DNA of 64,000 nt from Duganella lactea (lineage in GTDB: Bacteria > Pseudomonadota > Gammaproteobacteria > Burkholderiales > Burkholderiaceae_D), in the NCBI RefSeq assembly GCF_009857505.1, contig NZ_WWCP01000004.1:124001-188000 (forward strand), given 5' to 3'. Shown in pieces: positions 44,726-54,739 of this stretch. A model generated the notes under the pieces. The model searched no databases. It was given only the letters and a program-made list of their open reading frames with translations, and was not told the origin of the DNA. Position 1 is the first letter of the stretch, and each line of letters starts with the position of its first letter. The position numbers and the translations under genes were made by a program.

Positions 44726-45754
44726 ATGGATAACAACGTCACGATCAGGGACATCGCACAAGCCGCCGGCGTATCGGCGGGCACGATCTCGCGCGCGTTG
44801 AAAAATGAACCCGGCCTGACCGAGGCCACCCGCCAGATGGTGCTGGAAACCGCGCGCAATCTGGGCTACGACTTTTGCAAGCTGCGCCCGAAGCGCCTGC
44901 GTCGCCTGACCTTCCTGCTGCACCGTCAGCACAACACTGCCGCCAGCAGCCCGTTTTACTCGCCGGTGCTGCACGGCGCGGAGGAAGCCTGCCGCAAACA
45001 GGGCATCGTGCTGTCGTTCATGGCGGTGGGTCCGGCCGATGGGCTGATCGACCAGATTCGCATGCACGCGCCGGACGGCATTGTGTGCGCCGGCTTCTTT
45101 GAACCGGAAACCCTGAGCGCCCTGCGCTCGACCGGCAAGCAGTTGGTACTGATCGACATGCAGCTGCGCGGTTACAGCTCGGTCAATCCTGACAATATGA
45201 TGGGTGGCTATCTGGCGACCCGGCACTTGATCGACACCGGCCGCTCCCGCGTGGGCTTCATCTCCGGCCCGCTGGGGCACTACTCGATCCGCGAGCGCGC
45301 GCGCGGCTACCGGCAGGCCTTGTTCGAGGAAGGCATCCTGGCCGATCCGCGCATGGAAGCCTATCTGCCGGATGGCGTGGATCTGGAAACCGGCGCCTGG
45401 GAGGCAACCGAGCAGTTGCTGTCGCTGCCGCATCCGCCGGACGCGCTGTTCTGCTACAACGACAGCGCCGCGCTGGTCGCCATGCGCTGCTGCCTGGCCA
45501 AGGGGCTGAAGGTGCCGCACGATGTGGCCATCGTCGGCTTCGACGATATCTCGACCGCCGTGCTGGGACACCGCCCACTGACCACGCTACGCATCGATAA
45601 GAAAGCGCTGGGCGCGTTGGGCGTGGAAATGCTGCTCAACGGCCAGCAGGAAGCACCGATGGAAAAGATCTCGCCGGTGGAATTAATTGTACGCGCCAGC
45701 ACCGTCACAGAGGGCTGGCGGCCCAAGAACCTCGTGAACTTCAAACGAACCTGA
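44726..45754 (+). CDS. LacI-family transcriptional regulator of the mannan locus
   Basis: 342 residues. The LacI helix-turn-helix and hinge are at 1-60 (VTIRDIAQAAGVSAGTISRA), followed by a periplasmic-binding-protein-like sensor domain with FDDISTAVLGHRPLTTLRID near the end. It probably represses both the divergent enzyme operon and its own operon through the twin dyads at 44595-44643 and is released by a sugar such as mannose, a mannobiose or a phosphate of these; the effector is inferred. Its TGA stop is part of the heptamer repeat preceding the next gene. Confidence 0.9.
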   Translation: MDNNVTIRDIAQAAGVSAGTISRALKNEPGLTEATRQMVLETARNLGYDFCKLRPKRLRRLTFLLHRQHNTAASSPFYSPVLHGAEEACRKQGIVLSFMAVGPADGLIDQIRMHAPDGIVCAGFFEPETLSALRSTGKQLVLIDMQLRGYSSVNPDNMMGGYLATRHLIDTGRSRVGFISGPLGHYSIRERARGYRQALFEEGILADPRMEAYLPDGVDLETGAWEATEQLLSLPHPPDALFCYNDSAALVAMRCCLAKGLKVPHDVAIVGFDDISTAVLGHRPLTTLRIDKKALGALGVEMLLNGQQEAPMEKISPVELIVRASTVTEGWRPKNLVNFKRT

Positions 45755-45783
45755 TACCTGATACCTGATACCTGATACCTGAT
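45749..45783 (+). repeat. Five tandem copies of ACCTGAT before the epimerase start
   Basis: Five perfect head-to-tail copies of a 7-base unit fill the whole gap between the lacI-type gene and the next ATG at 45785. The first copy contains the lacI-type stop codon. No Shine-Dalgarno sequence is visible in the repeats. A 7-base unit could gain or lose copies by slippage. Confidence 0.95.
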
Positions 45784-45784
45784 A

Positions 45785-46996
45785 ATGGCCCCTGATTTCC
45801 GATCCCCCGCCACACTGCTGAACCACATCCGCCACACCAAGCAATACTACGACGCCCGCTGCGTCGACCCGAGTGGCGGCCTGTATCACTTCTACAAGGA
45901 CGACGGCGCCATCTACGATGCGCACACCCGTCACCTGGTGAGCAGCACGCGCTTCGTCTTTAACTATGCGATGGCCTGGCGGCAGTTCGGCGACGTGGCG
46001 GATCGCCAGCGCCTGCGTCACGCGCTGGCGTTCCTGCGCGATGCGCACCGCGATCCCGCCACCGGCGGCTACGCGTGGCAACTGGATTGGAACAACGGCC
46101 AGCGCCGCGTCACCGACGGCACCAATCACTGCTACGGCCTGGCCTTCGTACTGCTGGCCTACAGCCACGCGCTGATGGCCGGCGAAACGCAGGCGGCGCC
46201 GTGGATTGCCGAGACGTTTGAACTGATGGAAAAGCGCTTCTGGGAACCGCAACATGGCCTGTATGCCGACGAGGCCAGCGCCGACTGGTCGCGCCTTGAC
46301 AACTATCGCGGCCAGAACGCCAACATGCACGCCTGCGAGGCGTTGATCGCAGCCTTCGAGGCGACCGGCGAACGCGCCTACCTGCTGCGCGCTGAAACGC
46401 TGGCGCACAACATCACCATCCGTCAGGCGGCGCTGGCCGACAACATGGTGTGGGAACACTATCATGACGACTGGTCGGTGGACACGGAATACAACCGCAA
46501 CGACAAGACCAATATCTTCCGTCCATGGGGCTATCAGCCAGGCCATCTGACCGAGTGGGCCAAGCTGTTGCTGCTGCTGGAGCGCCATGCCGCGCACCTG
46601 TCACTGAATCCGGACTGGCTGCTGCCGCGCGCGGTGGCGCTGTTCGACGCGGCGCTGGCCAAGGCCTGGGACCATGAACACGGCGGCATCTACTACGGCT
46701 TTGCGCCGGACGGCAGCATTTGCGACGACATCAAATACTTCTGGGTGCAGGCCGAGAGCCTGGCCACCGCCGCCCTGCTGGCGGCGCGCACCGGCGAGGC
46801 GCGCTACTGGACCTGGTACGACAAGATCTGGGCCTACAGCTGGGAGCATTTCGTCGATCACCAATACGGCGCCTGGTATCGCGTCCTCGCGCCTGACAAC
46901 AGCAAGATGACCGACGAGAAAAGCCCGGCCGGCAAGGTGGACTATCACACCATGGGCGCCTGCTATGAAGTGCTGAACGTATTGAAGAAGGACTGA
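45785..46996 (+). CDS. AGE-family sugar epimerase/isomerase, probable mannose isomerase
   Basis: 403 residues, cytoplasmic, an (alpha/alpha)6 barrel of the N-acylglucosamine 2-epimerase family. Conserved active-site segments include SSTRFVFNYAMAWR, GGYAWQLDW, NANMHACEALIAAFE and a late KVDYHTMGACYE with the catalytic His. Members interconvert mannose and fructose (YihS/mannose isomerase), mannobiose and mannosylglucose, or GlcNAc and ManNAc. Beside a mannanase operon and a sugar kinase, mannose isomerase is the best guess, or cellobiose/mannobiose 2-epimerase. The ATG follows directly after the heptamer repeats without a ribosome site. One base separates it from the kinase gene. Confidence 0.85.
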   Translation: MAPDFRSPATLLNHIRHTKQYYDARCVDPSGGLYHFYKDDGAIYDAHTRHLVSSTRFVFNYAMAWRQFGDVADRQRLRHALAFLRDAHRDPATGGYAWQLDWNNGQRRVTDGTNHCYGLAFVLLAYSHALMAGETQAAPWIAETFELMEKRFWEPQHGLYADEASADWSRLDNYRGQNANMHACEALIAAFEATGERAYLLRAETLAHNITIRQAALADNMVWEHYHDDWSVDTEYNRNDKTNIFRPWGYQPGHLTEWAKLLLLLERHAAHLSLNPDWLLPRAVALFDAALAKAWDHEHGGIYYGFAPDGSICDDIKYFWVQAESLATAALLAARTGEARYWTWYDKIWAYSWEHFVDHQYGAWYRVLAPDNSKMTDEKSPAGKVDYHTMGACYEVLNVLKKD

Positions 46997-46997
46997 G

Positions 46998-47903
46998 ATG
47001 TTTCCATTATTTGTGGCGGCGGGCGAAGCCTTGACCGATATGGTGGTGCAGGACGGCACACGGCAGCACTGGCGCAGCCTCACCGGCGGCTCGACCTGGA
47101 ATGTGGCGCGCGCGATGGCGAAGCTGGAGGTGCCGACCGCGTTCGCGGGCGCCATCAGCCAGGATGTCTTCGGTGACGCGCTGTGGCAGGCCAGCGAGGA
47201 GGCGCGGCTGGACCTGCGCTTCCTGCAGCGATATCAGAAGTCGCCGCTGCTGGCCATCGTGCACCGCACCGATCCGCCGGCCTACTTCTTCGTTGGCGAC
47301 GATGCGGCGGACCTGCATTTCGACGCGTCGCTGCTGCCCGAGGGCTGGCGCAAGCATGTCAAATGGGTGCACTTCGGCGGCATCAGCCTGGCGCGCGAGC
47401 CGCTGGCCGGCAAGCTGCTGGCGCTGGCCGGGCAACTGAAGCAGGAAGGTGTGCGCATCAGCTATGACCCTAACTACCGGCTGCTGATGGATGAACGCTA
47501 CGACGCCACGCTGCGCCGCATGACGGCGCTCGCCGATGTGATCAAGGTGTCGGAGGAGGATCTTGCGGGCCTGTTCCGCACCGGCGATATCGCCACCGCA
47601 TTCGACACGCTGCGCAGCTGGAATCCCAATGCGGCCTACTTGTACACCAAGGGAGGCGACGGCGCATCGCTGTACATCGGCGACGAAAGCTGGTCGCAAC
47701 CGGCGCCACGCATCGCGGTGGTGGATACGGTCGGCGCGGGCGACGCCAGCATCGCCGCGCTGGCATGGAGCATGATGCACCGCGCCGACGCGACGCCATT
47801 GCAGCACCTGCGCTTCTCGGTGGCCGCCGGCGCAGCCGCCTGCCTGGGCGCCGGCGCTTCGCCGCCGTCGTTGCAGGATATCGACAAGCTTACACATCGG
47901 TAA
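46998..47903 (+). CDS. PfkB-family carbohydrate kinase, probable fructokinase
   Basis: 301 residues, ribokinase fold. PfkB signatures: N-terminal GGSTWNVARAMAKL (Gly-Gly sugar-binding turn) and C-terminal DTVGAGDASIAALAW with the catalytic Asp. Placed one base after the isomerase gene, it would phosphorylate the fructose made from mannose to fructose-6-phosphate, feeding glycolysis. Fructokinase is inferred from position; other sugars are possible. The TonB-receptor gene follows after a 74-base gap. Confidence 0.85.
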   Translation: MFPLFVAAGEALTDMVVQDGTRQHWRSLTGGSTWNVARAMAKLEVPTAFAGAISQDVFGDALWQASEEARLDLRFLQRYQKSPLLAIVHRTDPPAYFFVGDDAADLHFDASLLPEGWRKHVKWVHFGGISLAREPLAGKLLALAGQLKQEGVRISYDPNYRLLMDERYDATLRRMTALADVIKVSEEDLAGLFRTGDIATAFDTLRSWNPNAAYLYTKGGDGASLYIGDESWSQPAPRIAVVDTVGAGDASIAALAWSMMHRADATPLQHLRFSVAAGAAACLGAGASPPSLQDIDKLTHR

Positions 47904-47977
47904 TCGGCGAGTCATCGCCTTGTCACATAGAGCCAATACGATAGCGGGCTTCTTCGTCCACCATCGTCAGGCTCTTC

Positions 47978-50065
47978 ATGTCTTTACCGTTTGCTCCCTC
48001 CCGTTTGCAACTGGCGCTTGCCGCCGCTGGCCTGTGCGCCCTTCACCTCTCCGCCATGGCGGAGGATGTCGGCGACGCGCTGTCCACGGTGGAAGTCAAG
48101 GCCACCGTCGAAAAGAAAAAGCTCGGCGACAGCGTCAGCAGCGGTGCACTGGGCCGCAAGTCGGAACTGGATACGCCGTTCTCCACCAAGGCCGTCTCCA
48201 GCGATGAAATCGAAGACCGTCTGGCGACCAGCATTTCCGAGGTGCTGAAGTACGACGCCTCGGTGACGGCGATTTCGCCGCCCATCTCCACCCACCCCGC
48301 AACGATCCAGATGCGCGGCCTGCGCCTGGATGACCTGAACGGCTACAAGGTCAACGGCCTGGCCAATATCAACCGCGGCACAGAGATGCCGCTGGAGATG
48401 TTCGAGAGCGTCGAGGCGCTGAAAGGCCTGACCGGCTATATGTACGGTTTCGGCTCGCCGGGCGGCATCGTCAACTACGTCAGCAAGCGCCCCACCACCG
48501 ACAAGAGCTTCAGCGCGGCGCTGGGCTATCAGGAAGGCGGCGCGGTCAAGGAGCATATCGACATGGGCGGCCGGCTCGGCGAGGAAGGCGATTTCGGCTA
48601 CCGTCTGAACCTGCTGCACGAGGATGGCGACGTGAAGCAGGAAAGCGGTTCGGTCAACCGCAACGCGGCCGGCCTGAATCTGGAATGGCGCATCAATAAA
48701 GACCTGGCGTTGACCTACGATGCCATTTATCAGCGCCGCGCCACTGTCGGCGGCACCGACATCATCATCGCGCCCGCCTACAAAGTGCCGGCGCCGCTCG
48801 ATGGCGACACCCGTCTCAATAGCGTTGGCGCCGGCAGCGATGTGGAGTACACGCTGGCCACCACCGGCATCGAATACCGCTTCGCGCCGGAATGGACGGC
48901 CAACGCGTCGTACCGCACCTCCGACTCCACCCGCGTGTACAAGAAAGACCAGTACTACCTCACCAGCAACGCCGGCGACTACCGGGATCGCGTGACCTCC
49001 GAGCTGCACGCCTACCACTTCGACCAGGTGCAGGCCACCGTCAACGGCAAGCTTGGCGCGCACGAGGTGGTGATGGGCGTGATGTCGCAGAATCTGGTTT
49101 CCACCTCGTCGGTGGTCACGCCCAAGACCAACCTCGGCACCGGCAATCTGTCCGCGCCGAACATCATCAACGCCTGGGGTGTCAATTACAGCGGCGGCAC
49201 CTACAAGGACGAGACCACGCGCCAGGAAGCGGTGTTCGCCAGCGACACGGTGACCATCAGCGACAACTGGTCGGCGCTGGCCGGCCTTCGCTACACCCAG
49301 TTCACCGACCAGGCTTACTCCACCAAGGGCGCGCTGACCGCCAGCTACCCGGCCGACAAAACCACGCCGACCGTGGCGCTGATGTACAAGCCCGCCGCCG
49401 ACACCACGCTGTACGTCAGCTATGTCGAGGCGCTGGAACAGGCGGCCAATGCGCCGACGTCCACCGTCAACGCCAACCAGACCTTTGCGCCGATCAAGAG
49501 CAAGCAGACGGAAGTCGGCGTGAAGACGGAGCGTAGCTGGTGGAACGCCACCGCGTCGCTGTTCCGCATCGAGCGCGGCGCGCAGTACACCAATGCAGCC
49601 AACGTCTACGTGATGGATGGCGAAACGCGCTACCAAGGCATGGAGTTCAACACCGTGGTGCAAGCGGCGAAGAATCTGTCGATCGAGGGCGGCATCATGC
49701 TGCTGGATGCGAAGCTGGAAGACGCCGCGCCAGGCTACAGCGGCAAGCATGCGGTTGGAGCACCGCGCCGCCAGGCATCGGTGCAGGCGACGTGGCGTGA
49801 GGTGCTGCCAGGTCTGGCGCTGCACGTCGGCTCGCAGTATCTGGGCGACCTGCCGATGGATGCGGCCAACGTCAATACGCTGCCGTCCTACGCGCTGTTC
49901 GACGCCGGCTTCAACTACCGTCACCGCTACTTCGGCAAGATGATCAGCGTGCGCGCGAATATCTCGAATCTGTCCAACCGCAAGTACTGGACCTACTATC
50001 AGGAGAATTATCTGAACCTCGGCGCGCCGCGTACGGCCAGCGTCAATGTTCGGGTAGACTTCTAA
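47978..50065 (+). CDS. TonB-dependent outer-membrane receptor (siderophore-receptor type)
   Basis: 695 residues with a signal peptide (about 1-28, ending AMA). A plug domain (about 55-170: FSTKAVSSDEIEDR, IQMRGLRLDDLNGYKVNG, GSPGGIVNYVSKRPT) leads into a 22-strand barrel closing with the terminal VNVRVDF. No N-terminal STN signalling domain is present. The sequence type resembles ferric siderophore receptors, but the ligand cannot be read from sequence. Position suggests either a mannan oligosaccharide or, because it is 3 bases from a MINPP-type phosphatase gene, an inositol-phosphate compound (possibly a metal-phytate complex). No Fur box was recognised upstream. Confidence 0.88.
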   Translation: MSLPFAPSRLQLALAAAGLCALHLSAMAEDVGDALSTVEVKATVEKKKLGDSVSSGALGRKSELDTPFSTKAVSSDEIEDRLATSISEVLKYDASVTAISPPISTHPATIQMRGLRLDDLNGYKVNGLANINRGTEMPLEMFESVEALKGLTGYMYGFGSPGGIVNYVSKRPTTDKSFSAALGYQEGGAVKEHIDMGGRLGEEGDFGYRLNLLHEDGDVKQESGSVNRNAAGLNLEWRINKDLALTYDAIYQRRATVGGTDIIIAPAYKVPAPLDGDTRLNSVGAGSDVEYTLATTGIEYRFAPEWTANASYRTSDSTRVYKKDQYYLTSNAGDYRDRVTSELHAYHFDQVQATVNGKLGAHEVVMGVMSQNLVSTSSVVTPKTNLGTGNLSAPNIINAWGVNYSGGTYKDETTRQEAVFASDTVTISDNWSALAGLRYTQFTDQAYSTKGALTASYPADKTTPTVALMYKPAADTTLYVSYVEALEQAANAPTSTVNANQTFAPIKSKQTEVGVKTERSWWNATASLFRIERGAQYTNAANVYVMDGETRYQGMEFNTVVQAAKNLSIEGGIMLLDAKLEDAAPGYSGKHAVGAPRRQASVQATWREVLPGLALHVGSQYLGDLPMDAANVNTLPSYALFDAGFNYRHRYFGKMISVRANISNLSNRKYWTYYQENYLNLGAPRTASVNVRVDF

Positions 50066-50068
50066 ATC

Positions 50069-51523
50069 ATGAAACCATTCCGTCTGGCGGCCGGCGCCGC
50101 GCTATTCTTGTCGCTGTCGCATGCCTATGCGCATGGCGAGCAGTTTTATCAAACCAAGACACCGTATGCGCCGCAGCAGGATAGCGCCAGCTACGAGGCG
50201 CCGCCGGCAGGCTATCAACCGGTGTTCACGCAAATGCTGGCCCGTCACGGCTCGCGTGGGCTGAGCAGCTTCAAGACGGAACTGGCGCTGTACAACCTGT
50301 GGCTGGCGGCGAAGCAGCAAGATGCGCTGTCGCCGCTGGCCGGCCAGCTCGGCCCCGATCTCGAAGAGATGATGAAGGCGAACGCGCTGCTGGGCTATAA
50401 CGTGCCCGGCATCGCCAAGCCGGGATACGGCAACGAGACGGTGCAAGGCGCCGAGGAACACACCGGCCTGGCGCAGCGGCTTTACGCGCGCCTGCCGGCG
50501 CTGTTCCAAGCGCCAGACGCTGGCGCGCGCCGCATCGTGGTGCTCAGCTCCGGCCGCGACCGGGCGGCCGACAGCGCCTACTTCTTCAGCCGCGCGCTGG
50601 TGGTCAAGCAGCCCAACCTGGCGCCGCTGATCGATTCCGGCATGGACCGCGCCACGCTGTATTTCCACAAGCTGAACACCCGTCAGGACGGCCAGGTGCC
50701 GGAAGCCACCCTCGCCTACCAGCGCTGGGTGGAGAGCGATGAGCTGCTGGCGCGCGAAACCGCCATCCATCAGAGCCCGCGCCTGCAAGCCGCCGCCTTG
50801 ACCACGTTGACGGCGCTGTTCAAGCCCGCCTTTATCGCCACGCTGAGCACCACCGGCTTCGCCAGCACCGGCAGCCGCACTTACACCAGCGCGGACGGCA
50901 AGTTCACCACCACGCTCACCGGCGACGACCAGACAAGAATCAGCGGCGCCACCGACGCCGCGCTTGCGCTGTACGACATGTACGCCACCGCCGCCGACAT
51001 GCGCCACGAGTTGAAGGCCGATTTTGACAAGTACCTGCGGCCGCACGAAGCCCGCATCTACGCCGAAACCGAAGACGCCATCGCCTTCTACGAAAAAGGC
51101 CCCGGCATCACCGAAAACGGCGACGTCACCTGGCGCATGGCCGCGCCGCTGCTGGCCGACTTCTTCAACGAGGCCGACGCCATCGACCTGGGCAAGCGCG
51201 AGCACCTGGCCAAGCTGCGCTTCGCCCACGCCGAAATCGTCATGCCGCTGGCCAGCGCGCTCGGGCTGGGCAAGCAACTGCCGCGCGCAACGACCTACAG
51301 TTACCAAAATAGCAGCTGGCGCGGCCAGCAGATCGCGCCGATGGCCGCCAACATCCAGTGGGATCTGTACCAGAACGCCGCCAGCCGCACCTTGGTCCGC
51401 ATGCTGTACAACGAACGCGAAACCGCCTTCAAGCCGGCTTGCGACCACGCCCGCATCGCGGCGGCGAGCCATTTTTATGATTACCGGCAATTGAAAGCTT
51501 GCTATAAGCAAAACAAAGATTAG
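50069..51523 (+). CDS. Exported histidine-acid phosphatase, MINPP/phytase-like
   Basis: 484 residues with a signal peptide (about 1-21). Histidine phosphatase clade 2: catalytic RHGSR (Arg59-His60-Gly61-x-Arg63) and the proton donor motif HAE (about residue 387, in FAHAEIVMPL). HAE in place of HD is the mark of multiple inositol polyphosphate phosphatases (MINPP), which hydrolyse phytate from several positions. It would act in the periplasm or outside. The start lies 3 bases after the TonB-receptor stop, so the pair is coupled; no ribosome site of its own is strong. FDH genes follow after 126 bases with an apparent new promoter. Confidence 0.85.
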   Translation: MKPFRLAAGAALFLSLSHAYAHGEQFYQTKTPYAPQQDSASYEAPPAGYQPVFTQMLARHGSRGLSSFKTELALYNLWLAAKQQDALSPLAGQLGPDLEEMMKANALLGYNVPGIAKPGYGNETVQGAEEHTGLAQRLYARLPALFQAPDAGARRIVVLSSGRDRAADSAYFFSRALVVKQPNLAPLIDSGMDRATLYFHKLNTRQDGQVPEATLAYQRWVESDELLARETAIHQSPRLQAAALTTLTALFKPAFIATLSTTGFASTGSRTYTSADGKFTTTLTGDDQTRISGATDAALALYDMYATAADMRHELKADFDKYLRPHEARIYAETEDAIAFYEKGPGITENGDVTWRMAAPLLADFFNEADAIDLGKREHLAKLRFAHAEIVMPLASALGLGKQLPRATTYSYQNSSWRGQQIAPMAANIQWDLYQNAASRTLVRMLYNERETAFKPACDHARIAAASHFYDYRQLKACYKQNKD

Positions 51524-51649
51524 CAAATCACCCATACCAAAAGGCATTTCTGGCGCGTTAGCAACAATTAATACGAATCAGCACTCACATCAAGATTCAT
51601 GCGGATGATAAACTTGGGAGGTCATTAGACAACCAAGAGAGGTATTCCC

Positions 51650-54600
51650 ATGAACCAGATGTCGAGACGCCAGTTCCTTCGGGTGACTGGCGCGACCATC
51701 GCGGGTTCGAGCATTGCGCTCCTCGGCTTTGCGCCGGCGACGGCCCTGGCCGAAGTCCGGCAGTACAAGCTGGCGCGCAGTACCGAAACCCGCAACACTT
51801 GCCCCTACTGCTCCGTCGGTTGCGGCATTTTGATGTACGGCCTGGGCGACGGCGCCAAAAACGCCACGTCCAGCATCATCCACATTGAAGGCGACGCCGA
51901 CCACCCGGTCAATCGCGGCACGCTGTGCCCGAAAGGCGCCTCGCTGATCGACTTCATCCACTCGCCCAACCGCTTGCTGGCGCCGCAGTACCGCGCCCCC
52001 GGCGCGACGGACTGGAGCCCGATCTCGTGGGATGACGCGCTGAACCGCATCGCCAAGCTGATGAAAGAGGACCGTGACGCCAACTTCATCGAAAAAACCG
52101 AAGACGGCAAAACCGTCAACCGCTGGACCACCACCGGCATGCTGTGCGCCTCGGCGGCCAGCAACGAAGTCGGCTACTTAACCCATAAAACGATGCGTGC
52201 CACCGGCATGCTCCCATTCGACAACCAAGCACGTGTTTGACACGGTCCAACGGTGGCAGGTCTTGCCTCGACATTTGGACGTGGTGCGATGACGAATCAC
52301 TGGGTAGACATCAAGAACGCTGATGTTATCCTGGTCATGGGCGGCAACGCAGCAGAAGCACACCCTTGCGGGTTTAAATGGGTCACGGAAGCCAAGGCGC
52401 ATCGCGGCGCCAAGCTGATCGTGGTCGATCCACGCTTTACCCGAACGGCCTCGGTGGCGGACCATTACGTCCCTACCCGCACCGGCGCGGATATCGTGTT
52501 CCTGGGCGGTATCATCAACTACCTGCTCACCAACGACAAAATTCAGCACGAGTACGTCCGCAACTACACGGACATGCCGTTCATCGTCCGCGAAGATTTC
52601 GCCTTCAACGACGGCCTGTATTCGGGCTGGGACGACGCCAAGAACAAGTACACCGACAAGAGCAGCTGGAACTACGAGATGGGCGACGATGGCTATGCCA
52701 AGATCGACCCGACGCTCCAGCACCCGCGCTGCGTGTACCAGCTGATGAAGAAGCACTACGCGCGCTACACGCCGGAGATGGTGGAAAAAGCCTGCGGCGT
52801 GCCGCCGGAGAAATTCCATCTGGTGGCGGAAGCGCTGGCCTCGACCGCTGTGCCGGGCCGTGCCGCGACCATCCTGTACGCGCTGGGCTGGACCCAGCAC
52901 TCGACCGGCGCGGAAACGCTGCGCACCGGCGCCATGGTGCAGCTACTGCTGGGCAATATGGGGATCGCCGGCGGCGGCATGAACGCGCTGCGCGGCCACT
53001 CCAACATCCAGGGTCTGACCGACCTGGGTCTGCTGACCAATATGCTGCCGGGCTATCTGAGCCTGCCAGGCGAGGCCGAGCAGGATTGGGACGCCTATGT
53101 GGCCAAGCGGGCGCTGAAGCCACTGCGTCCGAATCAGCTGAGCTACTACAGCAACTCGAAGAAATTCCTGGTGTCGTTCATGAAGTCGTGGTGGGGCGAC
53201 CACGCGACCGAAGAAAACAACTGGGCCTTCGACTATCTGCCGAAGCTGGATAAACCTTACGACATGATGCAGGCTTTCGAGCTGATGAATCAGGGTAAGA
53301 TGACCGGCTACATCTGCCAGGGCTTCAACATTCTGGCCTCCGGCCCGGACAAGCAGAAGATCACCGACAGCCTGTCCAAGCTGAAGTGGCTGGTCATCAT
53401 GGACCCGCTGCAGACCGAAACGTCGGAGTTCTGGAAACCGCACGGCGACTTCCACAAGGTCGATCCGACGGCGATCCAGACCGAGGTGTTCAGCCTGCCG
53501 ACCTCGTGCTTCGCGGAAGAACGCGGCTCGCTGGTGTCGTCCTCGCGCGTGCTGCAATGGCACTGGCAAGGCGCCGAGCCGCCGGGCCAGGCGAAGAGCG
53601 ATCTGGAAATCATGTCGGCGCTGTTCCTGCGCCTGAAAACCGCGTACCAGAAGGATGGCGGCAAGTTCCCAGATCCGATCCTGAACCTGACCTGGAACTA
53701 CGCCCAGCCGCATTCGCCGCAGCCGGAAGAGATCGCGATGGAATTCAACGGTAAAGCGCTGAAGGAAATCACCGATCCGAAAGATCCGACCAAGGTCATT
53801 CTGAAGAAGAATGAGCAACTGGCCGGCTTCGCCCAGCTCAAGGACGACGGCAGCACCGCCTGCGGTTGCTGGATCTTCGCCGGTTCGTGGACCGCGCAGG
53901 GCAACCAGATGGGCCGCCGCGACAACAGCGACCCGACCGGCATCGGCAATACGCTGAACTGGGCCTGGGCCTGGCCGGCCAACCGCCGCGTGCTGTACAA
54001 CCGCGCCTCGTGCGACCCGAAAGGCAAGCCGTGGGACCCGACCCGCAAGCTGATCGCGTGGAACGGCAGCAACTGGGGCGGCGCCGACGTGCCGGACTTC
54101 AAGGCGGACGAACCGCCGGAAAACGGCATGGGTCCCTTCATCATGCTGGCCGAGGGCGTGGCACGCTTCTTCTCGCGTGACGCGATGGCCGAAGGACCGT
54201 TCCCGGAACACTACGAGCCGTTCGAATCGCCGATCGGGCACAACCCGATGCACCCGAACAACCCCAAGGCCTTCAACAACCCGGCCGGCAGGATGTTCCC
54301 GAACGACCGCAAGAAACTAGGCAAGAAGGACGAGTTCCCGCATGCGGCGACCAGCTACCGCCTGACGGAGCACTTCCACTACTGGACCAAGCACGCGCGG
54401 CTGAACTCCATTATCCAGCCGGAGCAATTCGTCGAAATCGGCGAGGCGCTGGCCAAGGAAGTGGGCGTGGCGCATGGCGATCGGGTGAAGGTATCGTCCA
54501 AGCGCGGCTACATCATCGCCAAAGCGGTGGTGACCAAGCGTATCAAGCAATTGACCATTGACGGCAAACCGATGCATCACGTCGGCCTGCCGATCAACTT

Positions 54601-54721
54601 CGGCTTCAAGGGGCTCACCAAACCGGGCTACCTGGTTAACACGCTGACGCCAACGGTTGGCGACGGCAATTCACAGACACCGGAATCGAAATCGTTCCTG
54701 GTGAAAGTGGAAAAAGCTTAA
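51650..54721 (+). CDS. fdoG: Formate dehydrogenase (FdnG/FdoG type) alpha subunit, selenocysteine-containing
   Basis: 1023 residues read through an in-frame UGA at 52238-52240 that encodes selenocysteine 197 (context NQARV-Sec-HGPTVAG, as in E. coli FdnG/FdoG). A Tat signal (SRRQFLRV, about 4-11) sends the folded enzyme to the periplasm. One [4Fe-4S] cluster (NTCPYCSVGC, about 49-58) and a bis-MGD-type molybdenum/tungsten site follow, with C-terminal pterin-binding domain. It oxidises formate to CO2. ATG 51650 has GAGAGG 7 bases upstream. An annotation pipeline that treats TGA as stop would split it into 196 residues and a second ORF from 52253. Followed by the beta subunit after 18 bases. 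Confidence 0.97.
52241..52282 (+). promoter_or_regulatory. Bacterial SECIS element
   Basis: Directly after the Sec UGA. The apical hairpin is GGCA (52255-52258), loop GGTCT (52259-52263), TGCC (52264-52267), extended below by CGG/TCG-type pairs. E. coli fdhF and fdnG have the same AGGUCU-type loop, the SelB contact, at this distance from the UGA. Confidence 0.85.
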
Positions 54722-54739
54722 CGCCGGAGGAGATAAAAC

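Noticed and set aside
47904..47977. Fur box or third copy of the GTTTAG operator upstream of the TonB receptor
   Set aside because: Neither pattern is present in this 74-base gap.
52238..52252. TGA as a true stop splitting formate dehydrogenase into two genes
   Set aside because: The flanking residues match the Sec site of FdnG/FdoG, a SECIS hairpin follows, and selA, selB and tRNA-Sec are in the same operon.
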